Assembly: GCF_000215955.2 (NCBI RefSeq)
Contig: NZ_AFNV02000027.1
Location: 1-53,763, forward strand
Direction of reading: 5' to 3'
Length of the DNA: 53,763 bases
DNA from: Salinisphaera shabanensis E1L3A
GTDB lineage: Bacteria; Pseudomonadota; Gammaproteobacteria; Nevskiales; Salinisphaeraceae
Below, one piece after another: positions 1 through 8,812 of this stretch. The notes below the pieces were generated by a model. That model saw only the letters and a program-made list of their open reading frames with translations, was not told where the DNA came from and searched no databases. A program made the position numbers and the translations under genes. Within the stretch, counting starts at the first letter, position 1; every line of letters begins with the position of its first letter.

Positions 1-76
1 ACCTACTGAAAGATCACACCTAGTTCAGGATATACCGGGCGGCCATCGTACCGGACCTGAGCGCAGCGACTCGCGC

Positions 77-1690
77 ATGACAATCGATCTAGGCAGAAGA
101 CGCCTGCTCGTGTCGACTACGGCACTGGCAGGCGTTTCTTTTTTGCCCGCCTGGGCTACAACGGGCAGCGTCCCAGCGCTGCCGCGCGACGGCGAAGCGT
201 TCGATTTCGAGACACTCGTCGCACATGCTCGAGCCCTGTCGCATCAGCCTTACCACGCCCCCGACGAGCGCTACGCCGAACTGTTGGATGAAATCGGCTA
301 CGAAGCCTTCATGGGCATCCATACCCGCAAGGAAGTCGCGCTCTGGGCCGATGCGGCTACGCCGGTCACCGTCGAATTCTTTCATCTGGATCAGAACGCT
401 AGAGCCCCTATTGCGATTCATGTCGTCGAATCCGGCCGCAGCCGGCGGATTCAATACAATGGCGATCTGTTTCGTTACGACGACCCCGCGCTTGCAAAAC
501 GCTTGCCGGCCGACCTGGGCTTTTCCGGTTTTCGCATGCTCGGGCGCGGCGACCCCGCACGCGAATGGCTGGCTTTCAAGGGCGCGAGCTATTTCCGCAG
601 CCCGGGCGGTCTCGATCAGTATGGGCTTTCTGCACGCGGCGTGGCGATCGATACCGGCTACGGCGCCGATGAGGCGTTTCCCAACTTCACCCAATACTGG
701 TTGATCAAACCCGAGCCCGACGCCGCGACGATTACGATCTGTGCGTTGCTCGAAGGCCAGCATGTCACCGGCGCCTATCGGATAAAACTAAGCCGGCCCA
801 ATGACATCATCCTCGATATAGAGACGCGCCTATTCCAGCGCAACGATGTACAGCGCCTTGGCATTGCACCTTTGACCAGCATGTTCTGGTTTTCCGAGAC
901 GAATGCGCGTCGCGGCGTCGACTGGCGGCCCGAAATACACGACAGCGACGGCCTGGCCATGACCACCGGCCAGGACCAGCGGCTCTGGCGGGCATTGGTG
1001 AATCCGCCGCGTACGCAATACAGCGCGTTCCAGGACAAGAACCCGAAGGGTTTCGGCCTGCTCCAGCGCGATCGTGTGTTCGATCATTATCAGGATCCGG
1101 AGGTCGGCTTCGAGAACCGGCCCAGTCTCTGGGTCGAGCCGCGCGGTAATTGGGGAAGCGGCCATGTTGGCCTACTTGAACTACCCACCGACGAAGAGGT
1201 TTACGACAATATCAACGTCTTCTGGGTGCCGGCCGGCAAGACTGCTTCGGGCAACGAGTGGCAATTCGACTATCGCCTGCACTGGGGGGCGGATCAGCCC
1301 GATCCGCCGCAACTGGCTCGGGTCATGGCCACACGTACCGGCCGCGCCGGCGCGCCGGGGACCTATGAAGATCAATCGGTGCTCGCACGCAAATTCGTTA
1401 TCGATTTTGCCGGTCATGCCCTCGACAGCCTGGACAAAGATAACGCGCCCGAGCCGCAGGTGCATGCGAGCCACGGCAAGATCGATAACCCTTATGTTCG
1501 GTACGTTGAAAAAACCGGGCGCTGGCGTGTGTTCTTCGACTGGAAAGGTGAGTTGCCGCCCAACGATACGCCGGTCGAATTACAGGCGGCGCTGCGCCAT
1601 GGCGCCCGTCAGATCACCGAAACCTGGCTGTATGCCTACTATCCCGAGGCCCTGCCACGCCAACTCTATGCGGATGACGACAGCGCCTGA
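77..1690 (+). CDS. opgD: OpgD/MdoD family glucan biosynthesis protein, Tat-exported
   Basis: A 537-residue periplasmic protein of the OpgG/OpgD family, which shapes the backbone of osmoregulated periplasmic glucans made by the membrane synthase OpgH. Residues 7-9 are a run of arginines followed by a hydrophobic stretch ending near PAWA, a twin-arginine signal; that favours OpgD (Tat) over OpgG (Sec). The mature part begins with the family's FDFETLVAHARALSHQPY segment and continues through the full-length domain. The ATG at 77 is the only start that keeps the whole signal, although no strong ribosome site precedes it. It is convergent with mscK and 21 nt apart from it. opgH is not in the window. 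Confidence 0.9.
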   Translation: MTIDLGRRRLLVSTTALAGVSFLPAWATTGSVPALPRDGEAFDFETLVAHARALSHQPYHAPDERYAELLDEIGYEAFMGIHTRKEVALWADAATPVTVEFFHLDQNARAPIAIHVVESGRSRRIQYNGDLFRYDDPALAKRLPADLGFSGFRMLGRGDPAREWLAFKGASYFRSPGGLDQYGLSARGVAIDTGYGADEAFPNFTQYWLIKPEPDAATITICALLEGQHVTGAYRIKLSRPNDIILDIETRLFQRNDVQRLGIAPLTSMFWFSETNARRGVDWRPEIHDSDGLAMTTGQDQRLWRALVNPPRTQYSAFQDKNPKGFGLLQRDRVFDHYQDPEVGFENRPSLWVEPRGNWGSGHVGLLELPTDEEVYDNINVFWVPAGKTASGNEWQFDYRLHWGADQPDPPQLARVMATRTGRAGAPGTYEDQSVLARKFVIDFAGHALDSLDKDNAPEPQVHASHGKIDNPYVRYVEKTGRWRVFFDWKGELPPNDTPVELQAALRHGARQITETWLYAYYPEALPRQLYADDDSA

Positions 1691-1711
1691 GCTGCGTACG
1701 CAGTCCTCGCT

Positions 1712-4700
1712 TTAGCGACCGGCCGGCGTCGGCGCTGAATCATCATCACTGCGCGTTGCCTCGTCCTGCCCTGGCGAGCCTCTGAAAACCTTCGCAAAGG
1801 AATTGTCGACCGAGCGCAGATGCAGATCCTGCTGCGGGAACGATACGACCACATCGTTGGCGCGGAACGCGGCGTGCATTCCCTTGTATATCGCATGCTG
1901 CAACGGCAGCAGATTGTAGAGATCGTGGTAGAAGATACGCGCCTCGTAGATCAGCGCGCTGGCATCGTAGCCGACAAAGAACACGGTCGGCGCCGGCTGC
2001 TCTAGCGCCACCGGATCGTCCTTGATGACATCCATGATCAGTTTTTCGGCGAGCTCGGTATCGGTATCCAGAGCCAGATGCACGCGCAGGATCAGACGCG
2101 TTATGTCGTCGGTCAGCGTCCAGTTGATTACCGTCTCGGTAATGAACGTCTTGTTCGGAATCACCACTTCCTTGTTGTCCCAGTCCGTGACCGTGGTGGC
2201 ACGAATCCGTATACGCGAGACCGTACCGGTAAGCGTGCCGACCGTGACCGTATCGCCCACGCGTACCGGACGCTCGAACAGGATGACGATACCGGAGACG
2301 AAATTCGCGAAGATCTCCTGCAGACCGAAACCGAGACCCACACCGACGGCTGCGACCAGCCACTGAATCGAGGACCACCGAAAACCGATCAACGCGACCG
2401 CGCCCAGCATGCCCATGATGACAATCGCGTACTGAAACAACGTCGCCATGGCATAGCGGCTGCCGGCATCCATGGAAAAACGCCGCAGTACGGTAATTTC
2501 CAGAAAACCCGGCAAATTGCGCCCGGCCAGCGCCGTCACCACGCCCAGCGCCATTGCCAACAGCAAGGCGCCCAGCGTGACTTGCGTCAACTGGGTCCGA
2601 CCGTCGACTTCGTTGGCATATTGCCAGAGCGTGACGTTGTCCAGCAGCTGTAGCGCCGGCAGCGTGTCCGACCAGATGACCCAAAGCCCTGCCACGGAGA
2701 GCAGTGCGATCACGACCTTGACCAGGCCACGGGTCTGCTCGCTGATCTGAACGAGATCGATTTCCAGCGTATCGAGATTTTCGGGTGTGCTTTCGCCGGC
2801 GGCGGCCGCAGCATCGCGCGTCGCGCGGGCTTCACGCGCCTCCTCACGCTTGCGCAATGCACGGGTCAGTGCAAGACGCCGTTCGGCTACCGTGAGCCAG
2901 CGTACGATCAACGCATACAACACGAAGCCGCCGCCCAACAAACCCGCGGAATAGAAGAACCGGCTCTGCAGTTGCAACGCGGTGTAGTAGTAGCCCATAC
3001 CGGCCAGGCCGAACAACAGCAATGGCACGCCGACCGCTATCGGCAGCCAAAGATAACCCAGCCGCCAGGCCGAGCCCTCCTCCGGATTGATCACCCCGGC
3101 GAGTTCGCCGCGTGTGGGGTGAAGCAGGCGCCAGGAAAATACGGCGATAAAGAGCAAACTCAACATGAATGCGCCGCGGCCGATGGTCTCGCGCTTGCTG
3201 TCGTCGTCGAACGCTTCGGTAAACGTCACCAACACGGTTGGAATGACCAGCATCGCGAGCAGCCATCGCAGCATCCGGTAGAGGCCGTGACGGGCTTCTT
3301 CCGGCCATTGAAAATGGCTTTCTGCAAGTCCGTACTTACGACACACCTGCGCGAACGGCTCAAGGAAGAGCACCAGTATCGCCGCTTGAATAAAGACCGC
3401 CGATACTGCATTGGTAAATACATCGGCACCGGCGGGCGTACGCACGAGATAGCCGGCCAGCAGCAGCGTGGCAACCGGCGGTATGAACAGCAAAACCGTT
3501 ACCAGCGCGGCTCGCAGCGTGACCCAGAACGTATCGTGCTGCACCTTGCCGACGGGTTCGGCCAGACGACGCAGACGACCACGTAGCGGACGCCGCACCA
3601 GCAGCAACACCGCTATAAACGCCAAGCCAACAGCCGTAACGAATGGTCGCGACCGGGCGCCATCGACCAGTCGCTCCAGGGCGCGGGTCCACGACGACCA
3701 GTTGAAGGCCCAGGGCAGATGCTGGGCGGTGCGCGCGAACCAGTCGAACCCCATGGTCCCGAACGAGGGCAGCCAGAACAGGCGTTCGTCCAGTAGTCGA
3801 TTGAAGGAATCCACGGTCTGCTTGTATTCCGTGGATAATCTGATCAGGTCGCGGCCGATCTCGATATAGCGGCCTTCCGCGCTGATCAGCAGATCGAGAA
3901 CCTTTCGGCGATGCCGCAGCAGACCGGCAAGCGAGCTTTTCTGGCCATCGTCGAGTTCGGGGCTCTCGGCCACGATCTCCGCCACGCGACGATCGATATC
4001 TTCGAGATCGGTACGCTGCTGCTGCAGCTGGAAACGCTGCAGCTCGGCCGATGCAATCTCCGGCTGTGCGGTATCGCTAGTACTGCGACTACGCGTTGAC
4101 AGCAAGCCGGGGCGCGCGAGATCACGACGTTGGGCGCGCAATACGTCGCCGAGTGCAACGGAGGAGCCACCGATTTCAAGTTGACGCTGGACCAAACTCA
4201 GGCGTCGCTGAAGATCGTCGACACGCGTGTGCTGGCGTACCTGCTCGTTGGCCAGCGATTCGGTCTGGGCCGTGATCCGGGTCAGCTGGTCCGCCAGTTC
4301 GACATTGCGCTGCGCGGTATCGCTAATTGGCTCGGCCGCGGTGCGCAGCTCGCTGAGTTTGTTTTCGCTGGCCGACCGCAGTTCGATCGCAGTCTGATTC
4401 TGGCTCTGGCCGAGGGCCATTTGCAAAGACGCCAACAACTCGGTGTCACGCGCCTGCCGGGCTTCGGCGAGCGCACGCCGGGCTTCCAGCTCGCGCTGGC
4501 GCGCATCCTGGCTATTCAATTCCTGCTGGAGACGCTCGATTTCGGCCGTCAACGCCTCGCGCCGTGCCGACAACGCCGCGTTTTTCGCTTCAACCAGCAA
4601 GCTGGGCTGATCGCGCTCGGCCACACTACTTTCGCTATCCAGCGATCGCAGCGACTCGCGCGCATCGGCGAGCGCTGCACGTGCTGCATCCGGACGCTGC

Positions 4701-5185
4701 GCCATGTGATTGAGTTGGTCGCGCAGATCGGTGAGTCGCGCTTGGTTGTCGGCCATGCGCGAACTGGTGGCATCGACCCGGCTCGAGAGCGTACTCGCCG
4801 GCAGCCCGCCAAGCGACTCACTCGAAGGCGCGGCCTCGATTTGCTGCAGTTCATCGGTCAACTCGCGTATCAGAGCCGGCGCCTCATTGGCCTGCGTGCG
4901 CAGCTTGCGGGTATCTTCACGCGCATTACGCGCGGTCTCCAGCGACGAGATCGCCTGACGATAGGTTGAAACGACCTGCTCACGCAGAGCGGAATCCATA
5001 TTCTCGGGTGCCGGCACCGCATCCGCACGGCTGCGCAAATCCGCAATTCGCTCGTCAAGGCTTTCCCGTTGGGAGCCGACCTGGGCCACGGCCGGCGTCA
5101 GCGACAGGTGCATCGCAATAACGCACAGCAACAGCTGAAAAAGCCTTATGGCCATACATCGACGTGTAAACACCGGTACCGCCAT
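1712..5185 (-). CDS. mscK: MscK/KefA-type mechanosensitive channel
   Basis: A 1157-residue inner-membrane channel of the MscS superfamily that opens under membrane tension and releases solutes and K+ on hypo-osmotic shock. It has a signal peptide, a periplasmic region (about residues 30-480) rich in Arg/Glu/Gln/Leu coiled coil, many membrane helices (about 500-950), and a C-terminal MscS domain. The pore signature VGVGLGFGLQEIFANFVSG starts near residue 947 and is followed by FERPVRVGD, as in the beta domain. The start at 5185 has a GAGGG site just upstream; a second ATG at 5155 (MAIRLFQLL) would also give a good signal peptide. Osmotic stress links it loosely to the convergent opgD. Confidence 0.93.
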   Translation of the reverse strand: MAVPVFTRRCMAIRLFQLLLCVIAMHLSLTPAVAQVGSQRESLDERIADLRSRADAVPAPENMDSALREQVVSTYRQAISSLETARNAREDTRKLRTQANEAPALIRELTDELQQIEAAPSSESLGGLPASTLSSRVDATSSRMADNQARLTDLRDQLNHMAQRPDAARAALADARESLRSLDSESSVAERDQPSLLVEAKNAALSARREALTAEIERLQQELNSQDARQRELEARRALAEARQARDTELLASLQMALGQSQNQTAIELRSASENKLSELRTAAEPISDTAQRNVELADQLTRITAQTESLANEQVRQHTRVDDLQRRLSLVQRQLEIGGSSVALGDVLRAQRRDLARPGLLSTRSRSTSDTAQPEIASAELQRFQLQQQRTDLEDIDRRVAEIVAESPELDDGQKSSLAGLLRHRRKVLDLLISAEGRYIEIGRDLIRLSTEYKQTVDSFNRLLDERLFWLPSFGTMGFDWFARTAQHLPWAFNWSSWTRALERLVDGARSRPFVTAVGLAFIAVLLLVRRPLRGRLRRLAEPVGKVQHDTFWVTLRAALVTVLLFIPPVATLLLAGYLVRTPAGADVFTNAVSAVFIQAAILVLFLEPFAQVCRKYGLAESHFQWPEEARHGLYRMLRWLLAMLVIPTVLVTFTEAFDDDSKRETIGRGAFMLSLLFIAVFSWRLLHPTRGELAGVINPEEGSAWRLGYLWLPIAVGVPLLLFGLAGMGYYYTALQLQSRFFYSAGLLGGGFVLYALIVRWLTVAERRLALTRALRKREEAREARATRDAAAAAGESTPENLDTLEIDLVQISEQTRGLVKVVIALLSVAGLWVIWSDTLPALQLLDNVTLWQYANEVDGRTQLTQVTLGALLLAMALGVVTALAGRNLPGFLEITVLRRFSMDAGSRYAMATLFQYAIVIMGMLGAVALIGFRWSSIQWLVAAVGVGLGFGLQEIFANFVSGIVILFERPVRVGDTVTVGTLTGTVSRIRIRATTVTDWDNKEVVIPNKTFITETVINWTLTDDITRLILRVHLALDTDTELAEKLIMDVIKDDPVALEQPAPTVFFVGYDASALIYEARIFYHDLYNLLPLQHAIYKGMHAAFRANDVVVSFPQQDLHLRSVDNSFAKVFRGSPGQDEATRSDDDSAPTPAGR

Positions 5186-5267
5186 TCGGCCCTCACTCGG
5201 CTATCGTTCGCGTGGCGATTTTACGCGTTCGTACACGAGGCAGCGAACCTAACGTTTATCCACGCCC

Positions 5268-5369
5268 GAACCCAGGCCGGGTTAGCCCGCGTTGGGCAGG
5301 CATAAGGCTTGGCAGACGTTCGTGAGACGGCGGGCCACGGTCGATCGATCTTCGTGGCTGCGTCTGAAA
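5268..5369. other. Gap with two short GC hairpins after the desaturase operon
   Basis: No gene is supported here. Two 4-5 bp inverted repeats (AACCCaggccGGGTT and GCCCgcgttGGGC) lie back to back near 5270-5300. They have no T-tract on either strand, so they are at best a weak stop for the operon transcribed leftwards. Confidence 0.25.
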
Positions 5370-5717
5370 TCAGGACTTGTGGTCGGGATCCTTCGGCGGG
5401 TCATTCTTGTCGATCTCGCGCCGCGCGCGGGCGTCGTCGATGATTTCGAACACGTCGGTACCGAACTCACCGATCTCGCGATTCACACCGCGGATCACAT
5501 CGTAGATGTTCGCATCCTTACGTTCGCCCGCAGACGGCGAGGCCCCATCCGGCGCGTCCGGCTTACGCCTGTTCTTGCCGCGCACGCGTCGCGTTTGCCC
5601 ACCGACATAGCCGCTGATCAGCCGATGTACGTTTTCGACGCGCGAAGCGGCCGAGTCGAACGTCGACTCGGCCGAATCCTTGAGTGTTTCAAGCAGCTTC
5701 AGCATAGACCGGCGCAT
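5370..5717 (-). CDS. Small hypothetical protein, third gene of the desaturase operon
   Basis: A 115-residue soluble, highly charged protein that I do not recognise; it has no signal peptide or membrane segment. The N-terminal 40 residues look helical and amphipathic (MLKLLETLKDSAESTFDSA). A basic stretch with RRVRGKNRRK follows, then a probably disordered Pro/Ser/Gly segment, then a second helical part (IYDVIRGVNREIGEFG) and an acidic tail. Its first codons overlap the 3' end of the desaturase gene by 29 nt, which suggests co-transcription and translational coupling. An in-frame ATG at 5705 would give 111 residues; neither start has a clear ribosome site. Its role is unknown. Position suggests a link to lipid modification, but that is inference. 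Confidence 0.65.
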   Translation of the reverse strand: MRRSMLKLLETLKDSAESTFDSAASRVENVHRLISGYVGGQTRRVRGKNRRKPDAPDGASPSAGERKDANIYDVIRGVNREIGEFGTDVFEIIDDARARREIDKNDPPKDPDHKS

Positions 5718-6807
5718 CCGTGGATGTCGTAGGCTTGAGCGTATTGCGTTTGCGGCGATGAGGCAACGACATGCGCAGAATGCGTTTGACCACCCCGCCG
5801 AACTGCTTGGTCAGCGGCCCGGTGTTGTAGTTCAGGCCGTAGCGTTCGCAGATTTCCTGGATCTTGGGCGCGACTTCACGATAGCGATGCGAGGGCATAT
5901 CCGGGAACAGATGGTGCTCGATCTGATAGCTCAAGTGGCCGGAAAGAATATGAAACGGCACGCTGCCGGTCAGATTCGACGAGCCCAACAGCTGACGCAG
6001 ATACCACTGGCCACGGGTTTCCTCACGCGTTTCCTCGACGTCGAACATCTCGACTTCGTCGGTGAAATGCCCGCAGAAAATAATCAGAAACGACCACAGG
6101 TTACGATTCAGATTGGCGGTGACGTTACCGGCCAGCACTGGCGCGAACATCGGCCCAGCCAACGCGGGGAACAGCACATAGTCCTTGAGCACCTGTTTAC
6201 GTGCCTTGGCCCAGATCTCACGCGCCTGTACGGCAGCTTCCTTGAGCGTCTTGTCCTTGCCCAGACGCTCGACTTCCAGGTCGTGTAACGCCACGCCCCA
6301 CTGGAAAAATGTTGCCAGCGTGGCCGCGGTCAACGGCTGGGCCAAATGCTGCGGCCGCCAGGCCTGATCCTCACTCATGCGCAGGATGCCGTAACCCACA
6401 TCGCGATCGAGATCGACGATGTTGGTGAACGTGTGGTGCATGTAGTTGTGCGAATGCTTCCACTGGTGCGCCGGGCAGGTGTTGTCCCAATCGTAGGTCG
6501 CCGAGTCGATGGCCGGATCGTTCATCCAGTCCCACTGACCGTGCATGACGTTATGCCCGATCTCCATGTTCTCGAGGATCTTGGACAACGACAACAGCCC
6601 GACGCCGCTCAGCCATGCGGGCGGCAAAAAGCCCGCCATCAGCAGCGCGCGGCCAGCGACTTCGCTATAACGCTGGGTCTTGAGAATGCTGCGGATATAA
6701 CGCGCATCGCGCTCGCCGAGGTCGTTCTTCACCTCATCACGAACGGCATCGATTTCGCGGCCGAAGGCTTCGATATCGGCCTTGCTCAAATGGGTTGGTT
6801 TACTCAT
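5689..6807 (-). CDS. desB: Membrane fatty acid (acyl-CoA) desaturase, DesB-like
   Basis: A 372-residue integral-membrane di-iron desaturase that puts a cis double bond into long-chain acyl groups using O2 and electrons from a partner reductase. The histidine boxes are all present: H85-x3-H89, a second cluster from H114 to H124/H125 (HSHNYMHH), and Q295-x2-H298-H299. Hydrophobic segments lie around 53-75 and 205-250. A GGAG site precedes the ATG at 6807. It follows the DesC-like reductase by 62 nt on the same strand, matching the desC-desB order of Pseudomonas aeruginosa. Regulation probably comes from the DesT-type repressor bound upstream of desC. The exact regiospecificity (delta-9) is inferred from the family. 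Confidence 0.9.
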   Translation of the reverse strand: MSKPTHLSKADIEAFGREIDAVRDEVKNDLGERDARYIRSILKTQRYSEVAGRALLMAGFLPPAWLSGVGLLSLSKILENMEIGHNVMHGQWDWMNDPAIDSATYDWDNTCPAHQWKHSHNYMHHTFTNIVDLDRDVGYGILRMSEDQAWRPQHLAQPLTAATLATFFQWGVALHDLEVERLGKDKTLKEAAVQAREIWAKARKQVLKDYVLFPALAGPMFAPVLAGNVTANLNRNLWSFLIIFCGHFTDEVEMFDVEETREETRGQWYLRQLLGSSNLTGSVPFHILSGHLSYQIEHHLFPDMPSHRYREVAPKIQEICERYGLNYNTGPLTKQFGGVVKRILRMSLPHRRKRNTLKPTTSTDAPVYAEAA

Positions 6808-6869
6808 GTTCTACTCCATGACGCACAGGCGTCGGTCGTAAGAATCGTAGAAATCGGGTCGAACGGATA

Positions 6870-7931
6870 TTAGAGTTCGACGGCCACGTCGCCGGCGGCG
6901 GCGTGGATACATAGTTGGATGTCGGTATCGCGTACTTCACGAACCCGATTGGTGCGCAGATCGCGCACACTGCCTTCGGCCACACGGCACTTGCAGGCAT
7001 GACAGATGCCCATGCGGCAGCCGTAATTCGGCTTCAATCCGGCGCCCTCGGCGACTTCGAGCAGCGAACCACTTTCGCCCGAAGCAGCGATATCGCTCTT
7101 GAGAAACTGCACGGCACCCTCGCCCTGGGCTGAGTCGCGACGGGTCGCGGCGAACTGTTCACGATGCAGCGGCGCACTGCTGTGAGCTGTCACCAGCGGT
7201 TCGGCCATGTCCATGAAGCCAGCCGGGCCACACAGCCAGGTCTCGCGTTCGCCCAGATCGGGCACGAGCCGCATCAGTGACGCCTCGCTGATGCGCTCGC
7301 CGCCATCGGCGGTGAATACGGTTTCGACCCGCAGCCCGCCATGGCGCCGGGCCAGGTCTTGCAGTTCAGCGGCATAAATCATGTCGGCTTGTGTGCGCGC
7401 ATAGTGGATGAACACCACATCGTGCAGCTCGCCACGCGTAATCCAATGGCGCAACACGCTCATTACCGGTGTGATGCCACTACCCGCGCTGAGTAACAAA
7501 GCGCGCGCTGCCGTTTTTGCCTCGGGATAGAACTCACCCTCGGCAGGGCTCAAATAGACCAGCTGGCCACGTTGCGCCCGATCGACCAGATAGTTGCTTA
7601 CACGGCCGTCGCCGTTGCGCTTGACCGTGATCTCGAGGCTCTTCTCGTTTGGCGCACTCGCAACCGAAAAACACCGGCTATGACGCACGCCGTCAAGGTC
7701 AACGCCCAGCAATACGTGCTGGCCAGGACGATGCCCTTGCCAGTTGTCGTTCGGCTCGATGACGAGCGTCACGCTGTCCGGTGTCTGGCGCACGGCATGC
7801 GTCACCCGGCCACGCGGCTCGGAGAGCGAAAGACGGCCATCGATGAGTGCCAGATAGTCGTCAACGGACAGCGGACTGGTCAGTGCGCTGACCACCGAAC
7901 TGCCGAGGACTTTCTTCATGACCGGGTTCAT
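6870..7931 (-). CDS. desC: Ferredoxin-NAD(P)H reductase for the desaturase, DesC-like
   Basis: A 353-residue electron-transfer protein. An FAD-binding domain (RCFSVAS, near residue 85) and a nucleotide-binding domain (LLSAGSGITPVMSVL) are followed by a C-terminal plant-type 2Fe-2S domain with C305, C310, C313 and C341. This module order passes NAD(P)H electrons through FAD to the iron-sulfur cluster and on to a membrane desaturase. A GAGGAA site sits ahead of the ATG at 7931. It is the first gene of the operon with the desaturase and is divergent from the TetR-family gene; two palindromes cover its promoter. The pairing with the desaturase is strong from context; the choice of NADPH or NADH cannot be read here. 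Confidence 0.9.
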   Translation of the reverse strand: MNPVMKKVLGSSVVSALTSPLSVDDYLALIDGRLSLSEPRGRVTHAVRQTPDSVTLVIEPNDNWQGHRPGQHVLLGVDLDGVRHSRCFSVASAPNEKSLEITVKRNGDGRVSNYLVDRAQRGQLVYLSPAEGEFYPEAKTAARALLLSAGSGITPVMSVLRHWITRGELHDVVFIHYARTQADMIYAAELQDLARRHGGLRVETVFTADGGERISEASLMRLVPDLGERETWLCGPAGFMDMAEPLVTAHSSAPLHREQFAATRRDSAQGEGAVQFLKSDIAASGESGSLLEVAEGAGLKPNYGCRMGICHACKCRVAEGSVRDLRTNRVREVRDTDIQLCIHAAAGDVAVEL

Positions 7932-7949
7932 CGACGCTTCCTCATGAAT

Positions 7950-7965
7950 GTGAACACGTGTACAC
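7950..7965. promoter_or_regulatory. DesT/FabR-type operator O1
   Basis: GTGAACACGTGTACAC is a near-perfect 16-nt inverted repeat with one mismatched pair. It overlaps the end of the putative -10 and the start point of the desC promoter. It resembles the CGTACACGTGT-type FabR sites and the Pseudomonas DesT site as I remember them. Binding by the divergently encoded TetR-family protein is inferred. Confidence 0.65.
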
Positions 7966-7993
7966 TTTAGGTTGATCGCGAGGCGTAAGTCAA
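7964..7993 (-). promoter_or_regulatory. Putative sigma-70 promoter of desC-desB
   Basis: Read leftwards, TTGACT (7993-7988) is five of six bases from the -35 consensus. An 18-nt spacer separates it from TAAAGT (7969-7964), four of six from the -10 consensus. The start point would fall about 25-30 nt upstream of the desC ATG. Operator O2 covers the -35 and O1 the start region, so a bound repressor should exclude RNA polymerase. This is read by eye. Confidence 0.5.
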
Positions 7994-8005
7994 CACTTGT
8001 TCACA
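7988..8005. promoter_or_regulatory. DesT/FabR-type operator O2
   Basis: On the minus strand this reads TGTGAACAAGTGTTGACT, an imperfect palindrome (GTGAACA/TGTTGAC) very close to the DesT site of the P. aeruginosa desCB promoter as I recall it. It contains the -35 hexamer of desC. Its centre lies about 39 bp from that of O1, nearly four helical turns, so both sites face roughly the same side of the DNA. Confidence 0.65.
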
Positions 8006-8099
8006 ACGAGCTTTTCGAAGACACCGCGCCAATATCAAGCCGCTGTTTTCAAGCGGGTCACAAGCGGCTAAGGTCGCTACCCATGCCTGTAACGCTTTT

Positions 8100-8774
8100 A
8101 TGTCCGCACCGTCGACAATCATGAGCCGCGACGCGAACAAGCCGTCGTCGCGCCCGCGCGGCGCACCGCGTCGTGGTGAAGCACGCGAAGCGCTCATGCA
8201 GGCTGCGCTGGAACTGGTGGCCAGCGAGGCGAACTTCTCGGCGATTTCGCTACGCCGGATCGCCCGCCAGGCCGGCGTGGTGCCCACTGCCTTTTATCGA
8301 CATTTCGAGGATCTCGACGCCCTGGGGCTGACGCTGATCGAGGATACGTTCCGTTCGCTACGCGCGATTCTCCGTGATGCAGCGCTCTCCTCCATGCCAC
8401 TCAAGGGGCTGGTGCGTTACTCCGTGGAACTGTTCGCCCACTACGTGCGCGATAACCAGCTGCTTTTCCAGTTCGTGGTCAAGGAGCGGTTTGCCGGCAC
8501 GGTAGCTATGCGTGAGGCGATCCATAACGAAATTGTCCTGGTCACCAACGCGCTCGCCGCCGATCTGGCACGCTTCGACGAGTTTTCGCATATTTCTCAA
8601 AACGACCTGCGCGTGATCTCCGACCTTGTCGTCAATACGGTGATCACCCTGTCCGAGCGCATTCTCGACGTCGACCCGGACAACGCCGAAGACGATGCGC
8701 TGATGCTACGCGCCGAAAAACAGCTACGCCTGATCTTCATGGGCGTCGGTCGCTGGGACAGTCAGCCGGGCTGA
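8100..8774 (+). CDS. desT: TetR-family regulator of unsaturated fatty acid synthesis, DesT/FabR-like
   Basis: A 224-residue repressor. An N-terminal helix-turn-helix (SLRRIARQAGVVPTAFYRHF, about residues 50-69) is followed by a helical ligand domain. SLR..AR.AGV.PT.FYRHF followed by a D(V/L)D.LGLT segment is the signature shared by FabR and DesT, which sense the ratio of unsaturated to saturated acyl-CoA and control desaturase or fabAB genes. Divergence from desC, with two palindromes between them, supports local control. A second ATG at 8121 would shorten the variable N-terminus; neither has a strong ribosome site. A 7-bp inverted repeat (AGCCGCT at 8038 with AGCGGCT at 8063) lies in the leader region. 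Confidence 0.85.
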   Translation: MSAPSTIMSRDANKPSSRPRGAPRRGEAREALMQAALELVASEANFSAISLRRIARQAGVVPTAFYRHFEDLDALGLTLIEDTFRSLRAILRDAALSSMPLKGLVRYSVELFAHYVRDNQLLFQFVVKERFAGTVAMREAIHNEIVLVTNALAADLARFDEFSHISQNDLRVISDLVVNTVITLSERILDVDPDNAEDDALMLRAEKQLRLIFMGVGRWDSQPG

Positions 8775-8812
8775 CCGTCTGAATGAATGAGCCTGTTGAA
8801 CGAGGCCCACAC

